Source: Hirsutella rhossiliensis
Taxonomy: Eukaryota > Ascomycota > Sordariomycetes > Hypocreales > Ophiocordycipitaceae
Length of the DNA: 64,000 bases
Assembly: GCF_020360975.1 (NCBI RefSeq)
Contig: NW_025408675.1
Coordinates: forward strand, 2,852,001-2,916,000
Direction of reading: 5' to 3'
The notes beneath the pieces were generated by a model. It worked only from the letters and a program-made list of their open reading frames with translations, did not search any database and was not told the origin of the DNA. Position 1 is the stretch's first letter; each line of letters opens with the position of its first letter. The position numbers and the translations under genes are program-made. This document shows, one piece after another, positions 47,601-59,687 of this stretch.

Positions 47601-49726
47601 CTATAATCGTAATAGAACTATATCCCGCCCCTTAGTTTATATATAAATAGGACTAGCGCTCTTACTTTAGAGCTACTTACTTAAATAAAACCCTTATCTA
47701 AGAGGTCCCTTAGCGTCTTCTTTAGTACTAGTAGCTCCGCGTATAATATACTATATAGCGGTCTAAATAATATAGGTAGTTCTTACCCCTTTTTATTAGT
47801 ATAGAGTATAATCCTTTAGTCTACCCCTAGCTTATATAGGTTAAGCTTATCCGCTTCCTAGGACTTAAATAGTAGTAGGAGGTTATAAAAGCGCTCTAGT
47901 ATCTATTACTATAGCTTAGAAAGCGACTTTAGCTTCTTCGTTTAAAGGGCCTTATCGATATCCGCTAAGCTAACTATATAGACCGCTACGTTAGCCGCTA
48001 CCTAGCCTTACCCTTACTCTACCTATCGTATAGTTCTTATAAAGATAGAGGTAAGGACTTCTTATACTAAGTATAAAGCTCGTATGCTTAGTCCTACGCC
48101 TATAGAACCGTCGTTATAGCGGACCTACTATTACGTAGGCCTAAACTATAGCTTCCTTTAATATAGAACCGAGTATAACTCTATATATAATAACTAAGGT
48201 TTCCTAAGGATTAAGGGAAACTCTAGTTAAGGGATTATATAGGCTACGATAAGCTTATAGTAACCGTCGACCTCTATAGCTAGCTATATAATACCCTTAA
48301 TTACTATACCCTCTATCGCGCCTAAGGCGCCCTTTACTCGCCTTAGGGCGATCTTTTCTACTAGTACTTATATCTCTTATATAAGCGCCTCGTTAACTAT
48401 AGTATAGTACTAGCAGCCCTCGTTTATAAGGGTAGTAACGGGTAAGGAGTTATTAATTATAACCTATATTAAAGTAAGCTCTTCTTTTATACGAGCGGAT
48501 AATTCTTCCTTCTCTTTTACTAGTGCTAGTAATTAGGGCTCTAGAGCCTATCTTTGCTCTAGAGCTACTCTTTTTCCTTTAGGCTTAAGGGGGCGGAGTC
48601 CTCCTTATTATCTAAGGCGAGGAGCGGTTCTATCTTCGCTACTTAAACCGCTATAGGCCGCTTAGCTAAAAGGAAGGGGCATTTTAATATAAAGTATATA
48701 GATACTCCGTAACGTAAGTAGCGGCTATTAGCCTTCCTCTTCCTAATTTCCTCGCTTATTACTTACTTCGCCCGCTACTTAGAGTACGGGGCGGTATAAG
48801 GGGTAGTCGACGGCGTCTTCTTACCGCGTCTAGCCCGGTCTATATAGGTAGCCGATATTAAGGTATCCTTATCTATGTCGATAGCCGGTTATTTATCTTA
48901 TAGAGGGGCGGTAATCTTATCGCCGCTATATAGCGTGCGCTTATAGAGCTTTTAGAAACGCGGCGTCTACTTATAGCCCTAAGCTACCTTTATTAACTAG
49001 CTTACGTACTCGCTATAGTTAGTAGGTATAATTATAGGGATAAGTAGCTCCTATAGGGCTAGCGTAATTAAATTCTATAGCTATATAAGCTTCGCGCTAT
49101 CTTCCTATACTATAGTCCCCGCTACCTATAAGAGCGTCTCTTCGAAATCGGGAAGGAATTGCCAAAGGTTTATCCGTCTCTACTTAGGGTCTATAGCCTA
49201 TCTTACGCCTTCTCCCGCTCCTATACGTTGCCGAACGTATATATAAGGTATTAGAAGAAGTCTTATAGGTTACGTCTACCCTTAGGGCCGCCCTTATCTT
49301 AGAATCCGGAGATCCGCTATATCTAGGGCTTTAGTAGTATATAGAGGAGCGAATACCACGCTATATCGCGATAGCTATTTAGGCCCTATTTCTTATCGGT
49401 TATAAACTTCGTCTATAGCCGGCTAAGGAAGAAGTAAAAGGACTCTAGCTTACTATCCTAAGTCGGCTAAGGGAGCGGCTTCCTTATTAGTAGTATCGCC
49501 GCCGTAACCGGCGTTACGGAGGTCGTAGGGGTTAAAGCTAGTCTTATAAACGGCTCCCTTAGTATAGCGAGAACCTCGTCCTTCTCGCTAGCTATCGCGC
49601 TTTTAATCGCTTCTAAGATAGCTACGATACTTCCTATCCGTCTAAGGAGGGGCGGAGTACTTCCTCTAAGGGGAGGCGCCCTCTCTAGAGAGATATTTAT
49701 TAGATCTATTAATTAATAGCTTATAC
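44604..49726 (-). pseudogene. Gypsy 1 gag-pol
   Basis: Read on minus from 49700 to about 44900: gag (about 49640-48600), a retropepsin-like region (about 48560-48200), reverse transcriptase (about 47900-47250, with the YxDD box as YIDN near 47320-47303), RNase H (about 47000-46560) and integrase to about 44950. It is colinear with 6538-10093 and 22440-25788 on the plus strand, which together cover all of it. Stops fit RIP throughout. The shift from pol to the antisense ORF occurs around 44600-44900. Confidence 0.75.
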
Positions 49727-49912
49727 TATTACGGAGTAAGTAAAGGCGTATACGTAGGTACCGTTTATAGGATAATATTAATAAGCTATATAGAGCTCTC
49801 CTATACGCGGCTAGCCTATATATATATATATAGGATCCAGCCCTCTATACGTAACTATATAGCTTAAGCTATAGCCTAAGCCTATAACCTATAATAGTTA
49901 AAGACTCTTATA
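49082..49912 (-). repeat. Tandem duplication unit A (gag start plus LTR)
   Basis: 831 bases matching unit B at 49913-50747 (835 bases) end to end, both starting TATATAAGC and both finishing with a 186-bp LTR (here 49727-49912). Unit A has more GC and fewer TA changes than unit B. Confidence 0.85.
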
Positions 49913-50747
49913 TATATAAGCTTTATACTATCTTTTTATACTATAGTTCCCGCTACCTATAAAAGCGTCTTTTTAAAGTTAAGGAGGAATTCGCTAAAGG
50001 TCTACCTATCCCTTTACTTAAGGGTCTATACCCTATCCTATACCTTCTCCTACTCCTATACGTTACTAAATATATATATAAGGTATTAAAAGAAGTCCTA
50101 TAGGTCGCGTTTACCCTTAGGGCCGCCCTTATCCTAGAATCTAAAGATCTACTATATCTAAGGCTCTAATAGCGTATAGAAGAGTAAATACTACGTTATA
50201 TTATAATAGCCGTTTAGGCCCTATTTCTTATTTATTATAAACTTTATCTATAACTAGCTAAGGAAGAAGTAGAAGGACTTAAGCTTACTATCCTAAGTTA
50301 GCTAAGGAAGTAGCTTTTATATCGGTAGTACTACTACTATAATAGGTATTATAGAGGTCTTAGGGGTTAACGCTAGTCTTATAGATAGCTCCCTTAATAT
50401 AGTAAGAACCTTATTCTTCTCGCTAGCTATTATACTTTTAATCGCTTCTAAGATAGCTATAATACTTCCTATCTACCTAAGGGGTAGCGGGGTACTCCTT
50501 TAAAGAAGTAGTACCCTTTTTAAGGAGATATCTATTAAATCTATTAGTTAATAGCTTATACTATTATAAAGTAAGTAAAAGCGTATACATAGGTGCCGTT
50601 TATAAGATAATATTAATAAGCTATATAGAGCTCTTTTATACGCGGCTAGCCTATATATATATATATAGGATCTAGCCCTTTATATATAACTATATAGCTT
50701 AGGCCGTAGCCTAAGCCTATAACCTATAATAGTTAAAGACTCTTATA
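49913..50747 (-). repeat. Tandem duplication unit B (gag start plus outer 5' LTR)
   Basis: This is the outer copy of the duplicated segment. Its LTR (50562-50747) is the one flanked by the AATAG target duplication, so the duplication is part of the inserted element and not a second insertion beside it. Confidence 0.85.
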
Positions 50748-50752
50748 AATAG
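50748..50752. repeat. Right target-site duplication AATAG
   Basis: Identical to 42955-42959 and directly adjacent to the end of the outer LTR. Confidence 0.9.
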
Positions 50753-51831
50753 TATCTTAAAAGGGAAACGGTTTATTTTAGTATAAGTAGGAGGCGTAAG
50801 AGAGTAATAGGGTTATAGTAAGCAACTTATTTCTATATATAATAGCGGAGAGGGCGAGCGGGCGGGTTAGAGGTGCTCGCTATAATAGAGTTAAGAGGGT
50901 AACCTAGGCTCGCCGTTAGAGCGGGAGCGGGCGGGGCGCCGTCTAGTCGATATAAAGAAGTAGCTAATAAGGGAGAGGAGGAGGGGACGGCGGAGCTAAT
51001 AGTATTTAATAACGAGGAAGGCGGAGAATACTATAGCTATAGTAAGCGCGCCCTCTTTATAGGCGTATTAGTAAGGGCTAGGTAAGAGCGCTTAGGAAGC
51101 GGCGAGATAGGGTTAACGGCGATTAGGGCTAACGCTAAGGAAGGGGGGACTAATATAGCCGAGGCCGGTATAGTAACGGAGTATAAAGTAGCGCGGATAG
51201 AATTAAAGGTAGAGGAGGTAGATTAGGTCTAAGGCCTAAAGGGCGTAGTAAGTAGGGAGGCTAAGGTAGCGGAGGCGGCTAAGGGTCTATTAATAAAGGT
51301 CTAGCTATCTAGGATAATAATAAAAACGTAATCGCGCTCTAAGCCTAAGGGATAAAGTATAACGCGGTAGTCGAGAATGCTAATAACCTTTTTAGTATAA
51401 GTAAAAGGGACGCTAAGTATAAAGTAAGAGTTAGGCTTTTTAGCGTTTTTCTTATATAATACGGCCTAAGGGTTAACGTAGATAAGATAGATAATAAAGA
51501 CCTTAAAAGAGTAGTAGCCCTTAAAGGGAATCCTATTTAATAGGCTAGGGGCGATATAGGTTATAAGCTAGATAAAGCTATAGTAGCGGAGCTAGTTAGG
51601 CCTATAACTAAGTAAGAAGGTTAAGGCTAGGCCTAGCTACTATACTATAGAAAGAGATAATAGGAGGCATAGATAGGAACTAGCTATTAAAGGCTAAGAA
51701 GCGCGGTAGGACGCTAAGGGGTAAGGTTAGCGGGGCGGTAAGTAAGGAGGTATATTAAAATAAAAAAAGGAGGGGGGCCTATAGCTAATAACCTTAGTCG
51801 CGGATAATAAGGGTAGGTATAGTATAGAGAA
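50753..51831 (-). pseudogene. Unidentified RIP-degraded reading frame, Pro/Ser/Ala-rich
   Basis: On the minus strand a frame is followable from about 51700 to 50830 with suppression of RIP stops: hydrophobic/aromatic in the first half (GYYSFKVFIIYLIYVNP near 51540-51490) and Pro/Ser/Ala-rich in the second. No family recognised. It continues no frame across the Gypsy 1 insertion in the same direction as 41401-42954, so the two may not be one gene. Confidence 0.4.
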
Positions 51832-51836
51832 TAGTA
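51832..51836. repeat. Left target-site duplication TAGTA of Gypsy 2
   Basis: TAGTA before the LTR start TGTTACGACC equals 59688-59692 after the 3' LTR end. Confidence 0.9.
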
Positions 51837-52286
51837 TGTTACGACCACGGCTACTAGGCCGCTAACGGTCGACCGCGTTAAACACGTGACACGGTCTAAC
51901 GGATAAATAGTCGGCACGACTATCTAATAGATATAGGATTAAGGGGATCGCAGAGATCTAAGTAATCTAGGATTAACGAGATCACTACGCTCTATACGAT
52001 CTAACGTTAGGGATTATAGCTAGGCCTATAATCTAAGGATAGTCTCTACGGGTATATATAGCTACCTACTTTTACTCCTTTAGATAGATAGCTCGATAGC
52101 TTTTAATATAGATCTTTATTACGATTCTATCTCTAATTCTAATTACCTAGTTATAGTCTACGGTCTACGACCTCCGACTTATTACTAACGTAATATACTT
52201 ATTATTGCTTAGACCACGCCCTATTATATTTACTAATATAAACCCCTCGATAGGTTTATCCCTTAGGAATAATATTAGTCGTTATA
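51837..52286 (+). repeat. Gypsy 2 5' LTR (450 bp)
   Basis: Begins TGTTACGACCACGG and ends GTCGTTATA (former ...ACA). It keeps some CA and TG (e.g. CACGTGACACGG near 51880), one of the least mutated stretches of the island. Confidence 0.9.
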
Positions 52287-53330
52287 CGTTAAAAGCTCTT
52301 ATTTAGTATAATACCGCGTTACTCTAAGTAATATCGTAACTATTAATATGCCTATATAGTAAACTAGATTAACTAACTCTAGAGCTACTATATCGCCTTA
52401 GGATATAATACGCGAGATTATTACCCTTCGATATAAGGTATAGTTACTTAGGAATAGAGGAGGCAACGGATAAGTTAGGGACCTTAAAGAAGCAGTTAAA
52501 CTAAAACAGCTAGGACTATTCGACGGTACTTATAGCACGCTTTAAGACTTTCTTACCTAACTTAAAGCCTACTATCGGTTTTACCCTACTAAACTCTCGG
52601 ACCTAGTCGAAAAGGTACTCTACGTAGGAAATTATTTATCTAGAACGGCACTCGCTTAGTTTAGACCTATTATAAGGGACTTTCTCGATAACTAACTAGC
52701 ATAACGAGATAACGAGATAGATAAAGTATTTGCTAGTTTCTAAGGATTCGAAGAAGCTATTATAAAGGTATTCGGAATAACCGACGAGGAACGAGAAGCC
52801 GAATAAAAACTTCGAGAACTCCGATAAAGGATCTTAGTATCGGATTATACTACGAAGTTCCGTTAAGTTACTTTAAAGCTTAATTAGGACGACGAACCTC
52901 TTATATTACGATTCTACGATAGGCTTAAAGAAGAAGTTAAGGACGAGCTCTATAAGGAAAATCGACCTAATAACCTCTTAGACTATATTGCTATAGTAGT
53001 ATAAATCGACGATAGATAGTATACGCGACGCTAAGAAAAGAAATAAGGAAGAGGAAACTAGAACCCTTCCTATAAGAATAACTTTAACCGACGCGCTAAC
53101 TATAAAAAGAAGCGCGAAACTCCTATTGCCTACGCCTATATAACTAACCTAGGTAGGATAGATCTAGATATAATATAGAAAAGCAAAAGAAAGTGTTTTA
53201 ACTACGGGAAACTTAGATATTACTCTAAAGAATATAGACAACCTTATAAGGAGAAGAAAACCCACTAGGCACCAGCCCTAGAAGGTAAGAAACACCTAAA
53301 CGCTACTAATAGATAGGAACTAAAGCATAA
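52287..53330 (+). pseudogene. Gypsy 2 gag with zinc knuckle
   Basis: The gag region of the gag-pol frame. At 53194-53235 it reads CFNYGKLRYYSKEY, a C-x2-C-x4-H-x4-C knuckle in which the first Cys survives and the later Cys/His are Tyr from TGC/CAT-to-TAC/TAT changes. The sequence before it has the Gln/Arg/Asp-rich character of nucleocapsid proteins. The minus relic at 39622-40704 and 37294-39053 covers the same region. Confidence 0.75.
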
Positions 53331-56300
53331 ACTCCTTAGTTAGACTATATACTACGACAACGAATATACGGTATACTTAAGCGATAAGAACGGTACTAGA
53401 TAGTTCCTAAAGCTACTAAAGAAAACCCTTATAATAATGCAACGAAGGGATCCTAAAATATAGAAATAAGTTAAATTCGTAGAACTAGAATACCCCTATC
53501 CTAAAGGAGTCTCCCGAGACTAGATTAAGAAGAACGGTAAACGATTCTAGGAAGATATACGAAATAAAAATCGATAATAACGACGGGCAGTCTATAAACA
53601 ATATAATAAAGAAGATATAGACGTAGCCCTTATACTTACGAAACTCGGATAATAACCTAAAGAGGACTAACGAAGTATCGACGATATAAGCTCTAAAGAA
53701 TAAGAAATACCTAGAGAAACGGAAGACGAGAACGAACTTATACTACTACCCTTGCTACTAAGGGAGAATGCTACGATTAGAGAACACGCTCTATACTTCG
53801 AAGAATTTAAAGAAATACTTAAAATTAGAACCTAATAAATACCTTAAATTCTTACGGAAAACTAATAAGCTATACTAATTCGATATTAACCGGCACTACG
53901 CGGAGGAGACTACGCTATAGCTATCGCCGTAGTCGATACCTTTATAGCTCTATAACGAGAATAGTAACTACGAGGAGAATTTAAAGACGATCTATAAATA
54001 CTACTTACTTATAAGCACTATAAGTATATTTTATAGATATTATACGTCTACCTAAATTATATAATATACTTCTAGATAAAGGCACGATACGACGCCTTCC
54101 TAGTTAGGTTCGAGGGATAAGTACTTTCGAAACCCTACTTAAGTATAGAACTAAACTACTAGAAAATCGATTAACGCTACCCGAACGACTAAGTTATATT
54201 ATTAGAACCTAATTACGGCACGCTACTTAAATGCCGCGATAATTACGGTTTATTAACGAGATGTCTTTTAGAGATATATAAAATCTATAAACACGCTAAA
54301 ATAAAAGAATAGCATAACGCTACTTGCTCTAAGATATCCGAACCCTTAATCTTCTAAAAACTTACGCAACGAGTTAAATACAACGAAGAAGATTATAACG
54401 AATATATATACCCGAACTATAGAGTTTATAAATACGAAAAAGCATAAGTATAGCATAAACGATATAACGGTGCACTAAAAGATTATTAGTAATACGTATA
54501 AAGGCTATAGGCTATATTCGACTAAGGAAAAATCGATATAGAAATACTACGCGAAAAATAGAAAGATATAGAACGAAAACTTAACCTTTAGTACGAAAAC
54601 GAATAGAATTACGAAGTATAGTACGTAATTAACTACGAAGTAGTATAATGCAAACGATATAGCGTTAAGAAATAAGAAATCTTCGATTAGCTATAAGAAA
54701 TTAGTCTCTTAAGCCCCGATATAATACTACGCGACGAAAATATAAAGAAACGATATTAATAATAAATCGAAGAAGAATACCTAAATAAAATAAATAAGGA
54801 CTAGGCAAAAAACAAGGTACGCTATCTATAAAAGGGCTATAGACTAGCACGATACGATAAGATCTAAGGACCCTATGTATAGTAACGGTAAGCTATAGCG
54901 ACTAAATAGTATTAGATATCTAAATCGCGGGATATTACGTACGTATACTTTTAGACTACGGCGCGATAGGTAATTACGTTTTACCTAGAGTCGTTAATCG
55001 TTACCGACTTATATAGAGATATAAGATAGATCTATATAAACTTACGAATATCGAAGGAGAGGCCTTTAACTATAACAACGGAATTATTAATATAGAGATT
55101 AATTACCTCGATATTAATATCTAGGGCTACGACGAATAAGTTAATTTCGATATTATAGATATTAGAGAACACAACCTTATATTAGGGCTTCTATAGCTAT
55201 AGGAGAGCAACCTACTAATTAACTAGAAAACTAGCTAGCTACGTTAGAACGAAGACGTAAGTTTCTAGGACTAGTAGATTTAGAAGAAAGTAAAATTTTA
55301 TAATAATTTAGCTACTAAATAGGATAAAAGGGATAACCGTTTAAGTAAATTATTATAGGCTTTAGCGATATAAACGAAAATAGTAACCGAACCGGCGGAT
55401 ATAATAAAATCGACTAATAAGACCTACGTACTAACTAATATAGCTATATAACCTAGCATCCGATATAAATAGAATAAAGGATATAATATAAAGATCCGAA
55501 GAGTTATTGCTACTCTAAGGAAAGACCTTAAATAAATTAATAAAGAGCTCGAGTTAAGAGAAACTAGCTCTTAAGAGAAAGAATAAAGCCTATAAGATAG
55601 AATAAAGAATATCCCCTAGGAATACCGGAAATACGATAAACTCTTTAAGGAAGAACTTAAGATAGGGTTACCCGAATATAGCTAATAGGACCACGAAATT
55701 TATCTTAAGGATAGAATAACGCCGACGTTCTATAAGATCTATAACCTAAACGAAAAGCAACTATAAACGCTACGCGACTACCTCGACGAAAATCTATAAA
55801 AGGGATATATATAAACGTTAATATCCGAAGTAAGCTACCTAGTTATATTTATTCTAAAGAAAAACGGTAAGCTACGACTAGTTATCGACTATAGACGCCT
55901 AAACGATATTATAATAAAAGACCGAATACTATTACCGCTTATATCGGAACTACGAGATCGACTATATAGTAAAAAATAGTTTATAGCCCTCGATCTTAAA
56001 GGCGCCTATAACTTAATACGTATAAAAAAGGGACATAAATAGATAATAGCCTTTAGAACGAAATTCGGACTATTCGAATATCTAGTAATGCTATTTAGAC
56101 TTATAAATATACTAGCTACCTTTTAACGGATAATTAATAATGTCCTACGCGAATACTTAAATATCTTTATAGTAGTATACCTAGATAATATCCTAATCTT
56201 CTTAGATACCCTAGAAGAATATAAGGAATACGTCTATAAGGTACTCCGCGTACTTTAGAATGCGAAGTTACTAGTTAAACTAGAGAAAAGTAAGTTCTAT

Positions 56301-58468
56301 ATATAGGAAGTAGACTTCCTTAGATATATAATCTTACTAGGAGAGATACGAATATAATAAGATAAAATTAACTTAGTTAAAGAATAGCTAACGCTAAAGA
56401 ACGTTAAAGACGTATAAAGTTTCCTAGGATTTATAAATTACTACCGACGATTTATTAAAGATTTCGGAAAGATTATAGTACTACTATACGACTTAATAAA
56501 GAAGGAAAAAGAATTTATATAGGACGATAAAGCTAACGAAGCTTTCGAATATATTAAGACTACGATTATATAAGAACTAGTCCTAACTACCTTCGATCTA
56601 GAATAATAAATCGAACTCGAAACTAATATATTAGACTTTGCTCTAGGAGCATAAATCGGATAAAAAGATAATAAAGGAAGACTACGACTAATTGCATTCT
56701 ACTCGAAGAAGCTATATAGCGTAGAACTTAATTACCCTATCTACGATAAAGAATTCCTTATAATTATTTAAGCTTTTAAGGAATTTCGATACTACCTTCT
56801 CGGAAGTAAATATAAAGTTAAGGTCTATATAGACTATAAGAATATCTTATATTTTATAATAACGTAATAGTTAAATAGACGATAGATCCGATAGGCCGAA
56901 CACTTATTAGAATTCGACTACGAGATAATCTATAGAAAAGGAATAGAAAACGGTCGAGCTAATACCCTTAGTCGACGAAGCGACTACGATATAGGGGCAC
57001 CTATAGCGAAAGGATAGCTCCTAGAAATCAACGAAAACGGGAACTACTAGCAACGATAGCTAAATATAATATTTAAAGTATAACCCGATAACTCGACTTA
57101 CTAAAAGATCCTAAAATAGATAAAAGAATATAAAGCACCGAACGGATGCGATATAGGATATTTAGAAGTTCTAATATATAAAAATAAAATCTAGATACTA
57201 CTAGAATTACGAGATAGAGTTATATAAGATATATATAAATATCTAATATATAGATACTAAGGAATCCAAAGAATAATAGAACGGATTAAACGATAATATA
57301 ACTTCCTATAGCTTAAAGAAATAGTACGATAAGTTATTAAAGAATATAAACTTTACGCACGAAGTAAAGCTAAATAATATAAACTATACGGAGAATTATA
57401 ACCGCTACTAGTACTAGAAAAACTATAGGATTCGATAGCTTTCGACTATATTATAAAGCTACTACTATTAAAAGAACTTATAACTAACGTTAAATACGAT
57501 AGTATATTCGTTATTACCGATAGATTAACGAAGTACGGATACTTTTTACTATATAAAGAAGCAAGCAATATAAAAGAGCTAGTATATATATTCCTATAAA
57601 TAATTATTAGTAATTACGGACTACTAAACGAGATTATCTTTAATAGAGGAAGTATATTTATAGCTAAGTTCTAGCAAGCTCTTATAGTATAATTAGGGAC
57701 GAAATATAAGCTTAGTATAGCTTATTACCTATAAATAGATAGATAAATAGAACGACTTAACTAAACGCTTAAATAATATTTACGATACTATATTAGCTAT
57801 AAATAAAACGATTAAGTTAAATAGCTACTAATAGCGTAACTAGCTTATAATAGCTTAGTTACGGAAATAACTAAGCTCTTACTAGCATACGCTAATTACG
57901 GATATAACCTAGAAGCATTTAAGGTTACTCGATAAGGACTATAAGCGGAACGAGCGATATTATAAGTAGATTAGCTACGAAAATTATATAAAGAAATATA
58001 ATAAGAACTTTAATTCGTTAGAGAACGAATGTCTACTTACTATAATCGGAAAAGATTATAAGGACTAATCTTTCGAGAGGGAGATATAGTCTACCTCGTA
58101 CGACGAAATATTAAAATAAAACGACTAAGTAATAAATTAGATTTTAAGAAACTTAGACCGTTTAAGGTTAAGGAAACTATTTTAAAAGTTAACTATAAAC
58201 TTTCGCTACTAATAATAATGCGGATATACCCGATATTTTATATCTTATTATTAGAACTAGCGTTACGAAACGCTAAACTATAGGAAAAAATCGAAGTCGA
58301 CGACGATTAAGAATATAAAGTAGAATAAATACTAGATATAAGAAAATAAGGTTAGTAATAAGAATACCTTATTAAGTAGAAGGGATATAGACTAGAGGAA
58401 AATACCTAGGAACTACTTAAGCACTTAACCTACTACGGCTCTCTACTTCGATAATTTTACTAGAAGGT
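53331..58468 (+). pseudogene. Gypsy 2 pol: protease, RT, RNase H, integrase, chromodomain
   Basis: Protease: LLDYGAIGNYVLP at about 54946-54990 (family DCGATGNYVxP). Reverse transcriptase: IDYRRLNDIIIKD near 55885-55925, LDLKGAYNLIRI near 55990-56025, active site VYLDNILIF at 56175-56200 with the second Asp turned to Asn. RNase H: ALGAQIGQ region near 56640-56660 and LNYPIYDKEFL near 56730-56760. Integrase: VITDRLTKYGYF near 57510-57545 and later core residues, some changed. Chromodomain at 58305-58435 (EYKVE-stop-ILDIRK ... EYLIK-stop-KGY ... EENT-stop-E), the Trp codons now stops. Chromodomains target such elements to H3K9-methylated chromatin. Confidence 0.85.
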
Positions 58469-59152
58469 TTAGGAGGGATTAAAGGACTAAGATCCGTAAA
58501 CTCCTTACTAATACTAAACGAGGACTAATTCGCCTCGTTAGGAACGCCTAACGATTATAAGTTATTTGCTACCTAACGCTTATGCGTATCGAGCGTAGGC
58601 AAAACGCTATCCTCGGCATCTACTTCTTAGATACTACGACGAAATAACTCGGAACTCTTTTCCTTCGTACGATTCCGAATCTTCCGGATGCGAGCTAAAC
58701 GATTAACGGCGATAGACATTTACGACTAAAGATTCGCAAGCTATACCTAAAGCTCTAATAAGGCTTCCCTAGCTTCCTCCTCTTTAGAATACAGCCTACG
58801 CTACTCCGCTAATAATTTAGTTACTAAAAGAAATACGTTAGCTACTACGCGTAGAAAGAATTAGAAGACACCTATAAGAAAAGGCTACTAAAACACCATT
58901 ATAATAGGGACGACTACTAGCAATATAATTATTATAGCGCGAAGAATTTTCGGCTATCCGACAATTTATCTTCTTCGCCTTAAAGCATCGAGTGCATAGT
59001 ATATCGGCAGGATCTCTACTTAAGTCGATGTGTTCGGCAAGAGTAGCGCGCTTAGAGGCTTTTCGTAAACGATTTTTTAGTATACGACTAGATATACTAT
59101 TAGCAGTATATCCCGAAAGGATAAAAAGACAAGGAACGACATACTTACGCAC
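58469..59152 (-). pseudogene. Antisense Cys-rich accessory ORF of Gypsy 2
   Basis: On the strand opposite pol an ATG at 59152 opens a frame free of stops for 104 codons, and the same frame continues, through RIP-type stops only, to TAA at 58469-58471 (227 codons in all). At residues ~50-85 it reads CTRCFKAKKINC followed by SSRYNNYIASSRPYYNG. With the Tyr as former Cys (TGC to TAC) the pattern is C-x2-C-x7-C-x8-C-x2-C-x6-C, a Zn-binding cluster of the kind seen in many fungal Cys-rich hypothetical proteins. The second half is Ser/Arg/Glu-rich. It overlaps no confident part of pol. It is the only well-preserved frame in the island, and it is the counterpart in position and orientation of the Gypsy 1 antisense ORF, but with a different sequence. 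Confidence 0.7.
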
Positions 59153-59218
59153 GACGCGATAAGGGTATATTTATATACGACGGCTAAGGCAGCTATAGTA
59201 GGTCTTACGGATAAGACT

Positions 59219-59232
59219 AAAAGGAGGGGAGA
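59219..59232 (+). promoter_or_regulatory. Gypsy 2 polypurine tract
   Basis: AAAAGGAGGGGAGA lies five bases before the 3' LTR start at 59238, the place of plus-strand priming in reverse transcription. Confidence 0.7.
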
Positions 59233-59237
59233 CATCG

Positions 59238-59687
59238 TGTTACGACTACGGCTACTAGGCCGCTAACGGTCGACCGCGTTAAACATATAACACGGTCTAA
59301 CGGATAAATAGTCGGCACGACTATCTAATAGATATAGGATCGAGGGGATCGTAGAGATCTAAGTAATCTAGGATTAACGAGATTACTACGCTCTATACGA
59401 TCTAACGTTAGGGATCATAGCCAGGCCTATGATCTAAGGACAGTCTCTACGGGTATATATAGCTACCTACTTTTACTCCTTTAGATAGATAGCTCGATAG
59501 CTTTTAATATAGATCTTTATTACGATTCTATCTCTAATTCTAATTACCTAGTTATAGTCTACGGTCTACGACCTCCGACTTATTACCAACGTAATATACT
59601 TATTATTGCTTAGACCACGCCCTATTATATCTGCTAATATAAACCCCTCGATAGGTTTATCTCTTAGGAATAACACCGGTCGTTATA
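59238..59687 (+). repeat. Gypsy 2 3' LTR (450 bp)
   Basis: Begins TGTTACGACTACGG and ends GTCGTTATA. It differs from the 5' LTR only by transitions, for example CACGTGA against CATATAA. Confidence 0.9.

Larger units (their letters stand above)
42960..50747 (-). mobile_element. Complete Gypsy family 1 retrotransposon with three LTRs
   Basis: This 7.79-kb element lies on the minus strand, with a 3' LTR at 42960-43145, a 5' LTR at 50562-50747 and an additional LTR at 49727-49912. The outer LTRs are flanked by AATAG on both sides. Internally, in element orientation: part of gag (duplicated), gag, protease, RT, RNase H and integrase, then an accessory ORF on the opposite strand before the 3' LTR. 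Large parts (44900-49700) are richer in GC than the other Gypsy 1 copies and so less damaged. Confidence 0.85.
51837..59687 (+). mobile_element. Complete Gypsy family 2 retrotransposon (chromovirus)
   Basis: 7.85 kb with 450-bp LTRs at both ends, TAGTA duplications, a purine tract before the 3' LTR, gag with a zinc knuckle, protease, reverse transcriptase, RNase H, integrase and a chromodomain in the order of Ty3/Gypsy chromoviruses, and an antisense Cys-rich ORF between pol and 3' LTR. The two LTRs differ at roughly 18 of 450 positions, all transitions, so the insertion is young and nearly all divergence is due to RIP. Confidence 0.9.

Noticed and set aside
51714..51917. 67-codon minus-strand open frame
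   Set aside because: It crosses the Gypsy 2 LTR start and the target duplication, so it is a chance frame made by the insertion.
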